From contig CAJMGO010000018.1 of the NCBI GenBank assembly GCA_905212975.1, positions 1-13,247 of the forward strand: 13,247 bases of DNA. The letters are read 5' to 3'. The translations under genes were made by a program, and so were the position numbers. The stretch is from CAJMGO01 sp900557305. GTDB taxonomy: Bacteria > Bacillota_I > Bacilli_A > RF39 > UBA660. Under the pieces are notes generated by a model, which worked only from the letters and a program-made list of their open reading frames with translations, ran no database searches and was not told where the DNA came from. This document shows, one piece after another, positions 7,109 to 12,656 of this stretch; positions within the stretch are counted from its first letter, which is position 1; every line of letters starts with the position of its first letter.

Positions 7109-7120
7109 TTAATTTAGCCA
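7107..7120 (+). repeat. 14-bp direct repeat, copy 1
   Basis: TTTTAATTTAGCCA here occurs again at 11365-11378. This copy touches the point where the parA similarity begins. It could be an element boundary, or chance in AT-rich DNA. Confidence 0.35.
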
Positions 7121-7142
7121 CCTTAATTTAATAAGATGGCTA
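7115..7142. repeat. Inverted repeat beside the parA fragment
   Basis: TAGCCACCTTA pairs with TAAGATGGCTA around a 6-base loop; on the minus-strand RNA the one mismatch becomes a G-U pair, giving an 11-bp stem. No T-run follows on either strand, so it is unlikely to be a terminator. It may be a mobile-element end or regulatory hairpin. Confidence 0.4.
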
Positions 7143-7161
7143 TGTATTCCATTTCTGGCAT

Positions 7162-7192
7162 AAAAAAAGAACTGACCATTTTTAATCAGTTC
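7162..7192 (-). terminator. Terminator of the 48-residue gene
   Basis: On the minus strand GAACTGA and TCAGTTC form a 7-bp stem around a 10-base loop, followed directly by seven T. It sits 8 bases past the small gene's stop codon. Confidence 0.75.
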
Positions 7193-7200
7193 AAATATGT

Positions 7201-7347
7201 TTAATAAATTTTATTTAATTTTAAAATTAGTTCATCAATAGGTTCTGTATATATATCCTGTTTTAATTTATCATTTTTAAATTGTATTAAGGCATTTAAA
7301 ATTATGTTAGTTTCTATATTCTTAATAGGTAGTTTTATTTTTTTCAT
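7201..7347 (-). CDS. Small hypothetical protein, 48 residues
   Basis: An ATG-TAA frame encodes MKKIKLPIKNIETNIILNAL, then IQFKNDKLKQDIYTEPIDEL and a short basic end. The composition is that of a soluble helical protein with alternating hydrophobic and charged residues; no membrane helix or known motif is visible. It is framed by a good promoter (7379-7407) and a good terminator (7162-7192), which supports a real monocistronic gene. The ribosome site (AAGTGTGG) is weak. Neighbouring parA debris suggests it came with an integrative element or plasmid. Function unknown. Confidence 0.6.
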   Translation of the reverse strand: MKKIKLPIKNIETNIILNALIQFKNDKLKQDIYTEPIDELILKLNKIY

Positions 7348-7378
7348 TATAACCACACTTTCTCTGTTTCTTATCTAT

Positions 7379-7407
7379 ATTATATAGGAATATGGTTAAT
7401 AAGTTAA
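7379..7407 (-). promoter_or_regulatory. Promoter of the 48-residue gene
   Basis: Minus strand TTAACT (7407-7402), 17 bases, TATAAT (7384-7379). The -10 is perfect, the -35 matches 4 of 6, and the spacing is ideal. The ATG is about 31 bases further on. Confidence 0.6.
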
Positions 7408-7550
7408 TTGTGCAATTTAGTAAAAGTTTTTCATAACTCCTACACATTTATTTTTTTAACATTTTTCAACAAAAAATATGTTTTAAATGTAAAAAGAGAT
7501 TTTATTTTTTTCTTTTTTGATGCATGTCCGTTAAATCTTCATACCATAAA

Positions 7551-8261
7551 TTAATTATTACATTTTTTACATATAAAATATAATTTATCTTTAAATCTTT
7601 GTTCTTCATTTAATATTTTATCTTTTGCTTGCATTAAAATAAAGCCATTTTTTTCTAGTTTGTTATTTATATAATTTAAATCATAAATTCTCTCAATTAT
7701 ATTTGTTTTATAAATAAAATTATCATTTTCTTTTACCATTATGTTAGTATTTATTAAACTATCCTTAACAGTTATGTAATAATATACTTTTATTCCATTA
7801 TCCCTATTACTAACTATTTCCTTATTAAAATCAATTTTATCTTTATTTATAACATCAAATATAAAATATCCATTTTTATTTAATAATTTGTTTACATTTT
7901 TTAGTAAACATTCTAAATCACCATCTCCAATGAGATGATTTATTGCATCACATGTCATAGTAACTAAATCATATTTTTTATTGTCTTTATAAAATAAAAC
8001 ATTTTCATTTTTAAATTCTATATTATTATTTTTACTTTTTGCAATTTGCAACATATATTTTGAAATATCAATTCCTTTTGTTTTGATATTATTTTTATAA
8101 AAATAATCGCATAATACTCCAGTTCCACAACACAAATCTAAATTATTTTTGATAATAATATTATTTACTTTAAAATAATCTAAAATTGACTTACCCATTG
8201 TTAAACTAAAATAATCCCAGCCATATTCATCATAAATTTTACTAAATATTTTATCATACAT
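7551..8261 (-). CDS. Class I SAM-dependent methyltransferase
   Basis: The 236-residue protein has the Rossmann-type methyltransferase core: glycine-rich SAM loop LDLCCGTGVL (41-50), acidic end of strand 2 in GIDIS (63-67), and motif IV region YDLVTMTCDAINHL (about 98-111). The N-terminal MYDKIFSKIYDEYGWDY segment is typical of small-molecule methyltransferases with a 'Y-D-x-I/L-Y' opening. The C-terminal part is beta-rich and probably binds substrate, which is not identifiable. The start has AAAGGAG 9 bases upstream. A TATAAT with a perfect palindrome in the spacer precedes the gene, so it is probably repressor-controlled. The acetyltransferase gene ends 112 bases upstream and is likely a separate transcript. 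Confidence 0.88.
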   Translation of the reverse strand: MYDKIFSKIYDEYGWDYFSLTMGKSILDYFKVNNIIIKNNLDLCCGTGVLCDYFYKNNIKTKGIDISKYMLQIAKSKNNNIEFKNENVLFYKDNKKYDLVTMTCDAINHLIGDGDLECLLKNVNKLLNKNGYFIFDVINKDKIDFNKEIVSNRDNGIKVYYYITVKDSLINTNIMVKENDNFIYKTNIIERIYDLNYINNKLEKNGFILMQAKDKILNEEQRFKDKLYFICKKCNN

Positions 8262-8300
8262 AATTGTGTCTCCTTTATTATTAATAGCATATTGTTACAA

Positions 8301-8320
8301 ATTATAATGTACTGTACATT
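8301..8320 (-). promoter_or_regulatory. -10 element and palindromic operator of the methyltransferase gene
   Basis: TATAAT on the minus strand (8306-8301) is directly preceded by the perfect palindrome AATGTAC-T-GTACATT (8306-8320), which fills the spacer. That position suits a repressor binding site. ACAAAT...ATTTGT extends the symmetry imperfectly. The -35 is poor. Confidence 0.5.
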
Positions 8321-8373
8321 TGTTATTTGGAATTTTCTTTGCATCTAAATGCAATACTTAATGCTGCCTTTTA

Positions 8374-8838
8374 TTAAATTTCAAATTTATATAGATATTC
8401 TCCTGATTTTAAGCTTTTTATATATATTGCACCAAATATTGCACCAAATTTCTCGTAATAATTTTTTAGAGTTGTCTTTAAATACAATGTTGAAAAGCCT
8501 CTCGTTTTTGCTTCCTCTAGTATGGCTTTATTCAATATTTTTGAACATCCTTTATTTCTATATTTCTCTCTTACGTACATAGTTGCATACCATGGGGTTA
8601 AATTTTTCTCTTCTGGGCAATCATTCAGAAAAAGCGATATAAATCCTACCAATTTATGATTATCAATTAAGATTAATTTACAAAAACTTTTATGTTCAAA
8701 CATACTTCTTATTTTTTCTTTTTTTGTAGCTATTCTTAATTGCTTATTTTCTTCACTGTTATCTGCCCATTCTTCATACTCTAGTTTTGCTACCTCATCT
8801 AAATATTCTATTTTATCTTTTAAATTATATATTTTCAT
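8374..8838 (-). CDS. GNAT-family N-acetyltransferase
   Basis: The 154-residue protein follows the GNAT fold order: helix 1-2 (about 10-48), strands around KLILIDNHKLVGFISLF (54-70), the central strand and acetyl-CoA loop MYVREKYRNKGCSKILNKAI (87-106, R/QxxGxG/A-type loop read as RNKGCS), and the C-terminal YYEKFGA (127-133) that closes over the pantetheine. Acceptor unknown. A 12-bp tandem duplication (8426-8449) repeats the residues FGAI directly after YEK, an unusual spot. A TATAAT at 8879-8874 on the minus strand may be its -10; the ribosome site is weak. The gene appears monocistronic. Confidence 0.85.
   Translation of the reverse strand: MKIYNLKDKIEYLDEVAKLEYEEWADNSEENKQLRIATKKEKIRSMFEHKSFCKLILIDNHKLVGFISLFLNDCPEEKNLTPWYATMYVREKYRNKGCSKILNKAILEEAKTRGFSTLYLKTTLKNYYEKFGAIFGAIYIKSLKSGEYLYKFEI
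8426..8449 (-). repeat. 12-bp tandem duplication inside the acetyltransferase gene
   Basis: ATTGCACCAAAT occurs twice head to tail, adding four residues (FGAI) in frame at residues 131-138 of the encoded protein. Confidence 0.8.
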
Positions 8839-8986
8839 GTCTATTTCTCACAATCTTTCATGCAGATCAAATTATTATAGAATTACTTTAATAATAATTG
8901 CTACTTTATATTACTTTTAAAAATTTTTTCAAATTATTTTTTTAATTTATCAATAGCAATTCTTATAGAATCTCATTATATAAATA

Positions 8987-9565
8987 TCAAAATTTTTTAA
9001 ATAACTTTTTGATTTTTTCTAATGCCTTTTCTTCTGATTCTAATATAGCAGTTTCAAAATATTCATTTTGTAAATCATAAAAATATTCTTTTCTTCTTAA
9101 AACATTATTTGGAAATATAATGTTATGCTTTTTTTCAAATTCGTCTGCTTTTATATAAGGAATTTCAACACTTGAATTTATATTATATGTACCAACTTCT
9201 AAATTGTAGTAAACACAATAATCAGCTTTATTATTATTTCTATCAACTAATATGTCATTTGAACAATGTACGATGTCAATTTCATCAGAATATTTATAAG
9301 TTCCAATATAAACATAAATATCGTTTGTTGGGGTTATTTTATGTGTATTAATAATTCTATTAATAAAATAAGAATTGTCTTTTTTTTTCATATTATTTTT
9401 CTTATAAGTTTTCTCATTATATAAATTAATTGTCTCTATATATTCTTTAACTTCAGGTAATTTTTCCAATAATTTAATTTTTCTTTCTAACTTTATTATT
9501 TCCTCTTTTTGCCTAATTAATGATTTATACTCTTCTCTTAATAATTCTAATTCTTCTTTTTTCAT
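8987..9565 (-). CDS. Hypothetical protein with N-terminal coiled coil
   Basis: The 192-residue protein opens with a strongly charged helical stretch (about 1-45; KKEELELLREEYKSLIRQKE and LERKIKLLEKL) that should form a coiled coil, followed by a basic linker (55-63) and a mixed alpha/beta region (about 65-165) with NDIYVYIGTYKYSDEID and the segment DYCVYYNLEVGTYN. It ends in another charged helix (170-192). No signal peptide, membrane helix or catalytic motif is recognisable. The ATG at 9565 is preferred over one at 9586 because AGAAGG lies 8 bases before it. It starts 45 bases after the DUF3419-type gene with no terminator between, so the two are probably co-transcribed. Function unknown. 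Confidence 0.75.
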   Translation of the reverse strand: MKKEELELLREEYKSLIRQKEEIIKLERKIKLLEKLPEVKEYIETINLYNEKTYKKNNMKKKDNSYFINRIINTHKITPTNDIYVYIGTYKYSDEIDIVHCSNDILVDRNNNKADYCVYYNLEVGTYNINSSVEIPYIKADEFEKKHNIIFPNNVLRRKEYFYDLQNEYFETAILESEEKALEKIKKLFKKF

Positions 9566-9610
9566 AAAATTTACCTTCTTTATCAAAATATAGTTATATT
9601 TATTATTTTT

Positions 9611-10435
9611 TTAATTTCTATGTAGCATAATTCCATTATCAGAGTCATTAAACTTCTTAATTTTTACTTTAGGATTTTTAAAAAATTTCTCATTTTCTTC
9701 TAATTTACCAAATAAATAAGTTATTATATATCCATCTTTGCTTAATTTAAATTGTTTTAACATTTGTCTATATTTTTCTTTATTTACGTATGCTGATATA
9801 TTTGATAAAAAAACTAAATCATATTTTTTATTAAACTCACTAAATGAATCTAATATATTACATGTAAAAAAATTAAATTTTACTGATGATATATTATTCT
9901 TTAGATGATAATATATATTATCATTTAAATATAAATTTTGTTTTATTGCATATTCCTTTGAAACCACTTCACTTGAAAATAAACTTGAATTTGTTATTTC
10001 ATACCAATCCGTATGATTAAATAATGCATCCCAAAAATCTCTATATTTATCAGCTAATTCATTTCTTATTTTTTCAAAATATAAATCATCATAATATTCA
10101 TCTTTTGATGTAAGTGCACATTCAAAAAATAAGCTTAAATATTCTTCTTTAGATAACGTTTTTATTGCTGCAAGTTTTAAATTTAAAAAATATTCTGGAT
10201 ATATACTTATATCGAAACAATCTATATATTCTGGTTTAGTTATTAAACTATTTATTATTTGATCACCCGAACCAATAACCGATAATATGTTTTTTTTATG
10301 TAATAAATATTGAACATATTCTTGTATCATTTCGTTTGTTTTCATATAAATAAATGACTCTTCGTGAAAAAAATCTTTTTTAATATTATTACCACTATTA
10401 TTTAATGTTTTTAATGCATTTGTTATGGCATCCAT
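9611..10435 (-). CDS. DUF3419 (BtaA-like) SAM-dependent protein
   Basis: The 274-residue protein matches the DUF3419 pattern in order: VIGSGDQIINSL (53-64) as the SAM loop, IDCFDISIYP (71-80) ending strand 2, the family-typical LNLKLAAIKTLSKEEYLSLF (84-103), then YRDFWDAL (131-138), and YDLVFLSNISAYVNKEKY (205-222) as the later SAM-fold strand. DUF3419 includes BtaA, which moves the 3-amino-3-carboxypropyl group of SAM to diacylglycerol in betaine-lipid synthesis; related members use other acceptors. This protein is shorter than typical BtaA (about 400 residues), so the reaction is uncertain. The ATG at 10435 has AGGAG 8 bases upstream and is preferred over a GTG at 10444 that overlaps that site. 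It heads a likely operon with the downstream coiled-coil gene. Confidence 0.75.
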   Translation of the reverse strand: MDAITNALKTLNNSGNNIKKDFFHEESFIYMKTNEMIQEYVQYLLHKKNILSVIGSGDQIINSLITKPEYIDCFDISIYPEYFLNLKLAAIKTLSKEEYLSLFFECALTSKDEYYDDLYFEKIRNELADKYRDFWDALFNHTDWYEITNSSLFSSEVVSKEYAIKQNLYLNDNIYYHLKNNISSVKFNFFTCNILDSFSEFNKKYDLVFLSNISAYVNKEKYRQMLKQFKLSKDGYIITYLFGKLEENEKFFKNPKVKIKKFNDSDNGIMLHRN

Positions 10436-10454
10436 ATACTTCACTCCTATGTGT

Positions 10455-10463
10455 ATTATAACA
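10455..10463 (-). promoter_or_regulatory. Extended -10 promoter of the DUF3419-type gene
   Basis: Minus strand TGT-TATAAT, about 20 bases before the chosen ATG. This close spacing predicts a very short leader that still includes AGGAG. No clear -35. Confidence 0.5.
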
Positions 10464-10508
10464 TTAATTATTAAAATATAAAAGTCTATCGTTTTTACTA
10501 GTTATAGA

Positions 10509-10534
10509 AAAAAGCATCAATTAAGATGCTTTTT
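10509..10534 (-). terminator. Strong terminator downstream of the collagen-like fragment
   Basis: AAAAAGCATC-AATTAA-GATGCTTTTT gives a 10-bp stem. On the minus strand GATGC is followed by a T-run, ending transcripts from the collagen-like fragment. It can act on both strands. Confidence 0.75.
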
Positions 10535-10629
10535 AATTAATTTGAGTGAATATTTATTTAGTGTATATTTACCTTTTATGATTTTTAAAACTCTATTTTT
10601 TCAATTTCATTTTTTTATATTATTTTATA

Positions 10630-11079
10630 TTATAATTTATATATATTTAAATAAGCATTAGTACCAGAAGATGGTGATACTGTTATTTGGCTAGTTGATT
10701 CGATACTTAAACCAATCTTATCTCCAATAGCAAATGAATTTATTGAACTACCTATAAAATCAACTTCTTCATTAGCAGTAGTATTTTTAATAATAGTGCT
10801 ACTATCAATTGGTGTTGTATTTTGTTTTATTTCTACAGTCACATTAGCATTAGTATTAGTAGAACCAGAAAAATAATAATCAACTTTGTATGTTCCATTT
10901 TCAGTTATAGTTAATGCATTTTGAGTATCTGTAGTTATACCTGATGATGGTCCAGTACTACCTAGTGGTATTTCTTGACTTATATTTGCTTCAAGATTAA
11001 TAGTATTTGTTGAGTTATCATATTTACGTCCAAATACTGCAACTGAACCTGTACCTGCTGGACCTGTAGGCCCAGTAGC
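10630..11079 (-). pseudogene. C-terminal globular domain of a collagen-like (BclA-type) protein, lacking its start and repeats
   Basis: The frame begins in collagen-like sequence (ATGPTGPAGTG), passes through SVAVFGRKYDNSTNTINL and IPLGSTGPSSGITTD, and ends in a beta-rich region with NGTYKVDYYFSGS and ISQITV-like strands closing on NAYLNIYKL. This resembles the trimerising jelly-roll (C1q/TNF-like) domain at the end of clostridial and bacillar exosporium or surface collagen-like proteins. No ATG and no ribosome site precede it; the only start-like codon is a TTG at 11100, and upstream residues (FISNTLCHFDIC) are not collagen-like. It is therefore a headless fragment, probably the natural end of the collagen gene at 12657-13247. 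A good terminator follows at 10509-10534. Confidence 0.7.
11072..11076. repeat. Possible 5-bp target duplication, left copy
   Basis: CCAGT here and at 12661-12665 flank the DNA between the two collagen-like pieces, inside similar contexts (CCAGTAGC and CCAGTTGC). Both encode the same Ala-Thr-Gly. Collagen repeats make chance matches likely, so confidence is low. Confidence 0.25.
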
Positions 11080-11176
11080 ACATATATCAAAGTGGCACAA
11101 AGTATTACTTATAAAGGTTGGTAAACTTATAATGAATATCTATTGTGCCATCCACTTACTACAGACAAATTTACTC

Positions 11177-11308
11177 CTAATTTATAGGTATCAGTTTTTG
11201 ATACTCATACTTAAATTGTTTTATGTTATATATTCGGAAAGATTCTAAGATTCTTTCTATTTCAATAGAGTCTTTACTAATAATTACTGTTTCCTCTACT
11301 ACAAATTG
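11177..11308 (-). pseudogene. Remnant of a small unknown gene
   Basis: An open run of 43 codons, QFVVEETVIISKDSIEIERI followed by LESFRIYNIKQFKYEYQKL and PIN, looks like real protein (alternating charged and hydrophobic residues, helical). It is preceded in frame by TGA and has no ATG, GTG or TTG, so the start is lost. No family recognised. Confidence 0.35.
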
Positions 11309-11316
11309 TCACAATT
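11304..11316. repeat. Perfect 13-bp palindrome
   Basis: AATTGT-C-ACAATT, at the open end of the small remnant. Could be an operator of a lost gene or an element end; no nearby promoter fits. Confidence 0.4.
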
Positions 11317-11364
11317 AATTTAAGAATAATAATAAGTAAATATACATTTCATTTAAATGTCTAG

Positions 11365-11378
11365 TTTTAATTTAGCCA
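11365..11378 (+). repeat. 14-bp direct repeat, copy 2
   Basis: TTTTAATTTAGCCA, identical to 7107-7120 and in the same orientation. Confidence 0.35.
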
Positions 11379-11393
11379 GCCACAAATTTACCA

Positions 11394-11422
11394 TTGACAA
11401 ACATTATTCAATATGCAAGCAT
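11394..11422 (+). promoter_or_regulatory. Candidate promoter of the membrane-protein gene
   Basis: A perfect TTGACA (11394-11399) lies 54 bases before the ATG. The best -10 at 17 bases is AAGCAT (11417-11422), a poor match, so the promoter may be weak or need an activator. Confidence 0.4.
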
Positions 11423-11453
11423 AACCATCACGAATTGAAAGAGGGAGTATTCA

Positions 11454-12497
11454 ATGGAAAAGTTTAATGAAAAGTATTTAGAAAAAAATAGAGTTGGCAA
11501 TAATGCCACTGATGCAGAATGGAAAACAGTAAAAAACTTATTATGTTATGGCAATCTTTATAACAAAAAGGATATCGAAATCTGTTATAAAAACATCAAC
11601 GAAAATAAAAAGTGGCATTACAAGATCAATAAAGATGCACTTTACGATTATGAAATATCCGTTGTAAAAGTATTTATATTTGTACTAACATTATTAATCG
11701 GTTTACCTATTATTAGTAGTACGTTAGAAGATATTTTAGGTATAGGGGCAATGAGCATAATATCATCAGGAGCAATATTTATTGGTTTTAATGTTGCAGT
11801 ATCAAAGTTCATTAATAAATTAGTATATGAAAATGATATTGATCAATTACAAAGAAATTTAGGAAAAGCTATTGATCCTAATCGTAAAACAAGCCTTAAA
11901 GACAGGTTATTATCCTTATTTTCTAGAAAAGCAAGCAAAAAAACAGAAGTTAAACAATCACTTGCTGATTATGTAGACGAAGAGCTAGTTAAAAAAGGTT
12001 CAAACCAAGACGCAGAAATTATAAAAAGGCAAAATGAAGAACCTGCATCAGCATTTGTTAAGCTTATTGGTAAAGATATGAAAAGCATTATCGCTTATCC
12101 ATATCCTAATTGTGAAGATGAGCTTAATGCCCTTCGTGATTTAGCAAATGAATATGTAGAAAATATGGCAAAAGAACAAGAAGCAAACTTAACTAGTAAA
12201 ATCGCATTAAAATTATCTGGCAGTAAAGACTTTTATGGTAGACTTAACGAATTGGAAGCAAAAATTAAACGAAACATGGAGATTAATAAAATGCGTAGAT
12301 ACAATGATGGTTATTTATGTGTTATAAAAGGTACATCGAAAGCTGTAGAGCAGTCTCCATACGTTTATGATATTCCAGCAGTCAGCGAACACATTCCTAA
12401 TGTTGAAGAACAGTTTAATGCCGAATTACAAAATTCTGTTACTGGTAATACAACAGATAATGGACATGAACGTATTCTTAGCCAAAACAATAAATAA
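11454..12497 (+). CDS. Unknown protein with two membrane helices and long cytoplasmic-type tail
   Basis: The 347-residue protein has a charged N-terminal region (1-68), two adjacent hydrophobic helices (about 69-90 and 94-116) joined by a very short loop, and a long charged C-terminal region (120-347). The latter has a helical stretch rich in Lys and Glu (145-200), a segment around IIAYPYPNCEDELNALRDLA (212-231), more helix (232-285), and a polar, Asn-rich end. The helical hairpin would leave both ends on the same side, presumably the cytoplasm. The start has AGAGGGAG close upstream; a strong terminator follows. Its base composition is visibly less AT-rich than the neighbours on its left, and it is the only intact plus-strand gene, lying between two pieces of a collagen-like gene, all consistent with foreign origin. 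I do not recognise a family. Confidence 0.85.
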   Translation: MEKFNEKYLEKNRVGNNATDAEWKTVKNLLCYGNLYNKKDIEICYKNINENKKWHYKINKDALYDYEISVVKVFIFVLTLLIGLPIISSTLEDILGIGAMSIISSGAIFIGFNVAVSKFINKLVYENDIDQLQRNLGKAIDPNRKTSLKDRLLSLFSRKASKKTEVKQSLADYVDEELVKKGSNQDAEIIKRQNEEPASAFVKLIGKDMKSIIAYPYPNCEDELNALRDLANEYVENMAKEQEANLTSKIALKLSGSKDFYGRLNELEAKIKRNMEINKMRRYNDGYLCVIKGTSKAVEQSPYVYDIPAVSEHIPNVEEQFNAELQNSVTGNTTDNGHERILSQNNK

Positions 12498-12557
12498 AAG
12501 AGCCTAAATAAACTGAACTTCAAAAGTTAGACATTTTATAAATAGTTTCTAATAATT

Positions 12558-12594
12558 AGATTGTCATCTGTAATTTACAGGTGACAATCTTTTT
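12558..12594 (+). terminator. Strong terminator after the membrane-protein gene
   Basis: AGATTGTCATCTGTAA pairs with TTACAGGTGACAATCT almost to the tip (one T-G pair), followed by TTTTT. It lies 60 bases beyond the stop. Confidence 0.9.
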
Positions 12595-12621
12595 AATTAA
12601 GTTCTGGGATAGGAACATAAT

Positions 12622-12650
12622 AAAAAGCAAGCCCAATTTAGAGGCTTGCT
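12622..12650 (-). terminator. Terminator right after the collagen-like gene
   Basis: On the minus strand AGCAAGCC and GGCTTGCT form an 8-bp GC-rich stem around a 9-base loop, followed by TTTTATT. It starts 6 bases after the collagen stop codon, which suggests the gene end at 12657 may be natural, or that the terminator was brought by inserted DNA. Confidence 0.85.
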
Positions 12651-12656
12651 CGTATA

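Larger units (their letters stand above)
11101..11453. other. 353-base stretch without an intact gene
   Basis: It holds the non-collagen lead-in of the fragment above, a coding remnant on the minus strand (11177-11308), a second short open run in another minus frame (around 11103-11200; YKLGVNLSVVSGWHNRYSL), a small hairpin GTATCA-N5-TGATAC (11188-11204), a palindrome at 11304-11316, a 14-bp direct repeat copy (11365-11378), and the promoter area of the next gene. It reads as decayed mobile DNA. Confidence 0.5.

Noticed and set aside
7500..7553. Minus-strand run NLWYEDLTDMHQKRKK just after the methyltransferase stop
   Set aside because: It is short, overlaps the methyltransferase end in another frame, has no start codon of its own and matches no family I know; too little to call.
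8349..8582. Plus-strand open frame of 77 hydrophobic codons that could look like a membrane peptide
   Set aside because: Antisense to the GNAT acetyltransferase; hydrophobicity comes from reading AT-rich complement.
8957..8969. ATTCTTATAGAAT hairpin as terminator of the coiled-coil gene
   Set aside because: Only a 5-bp AT-rich stem and no proper T-run; not enough support.
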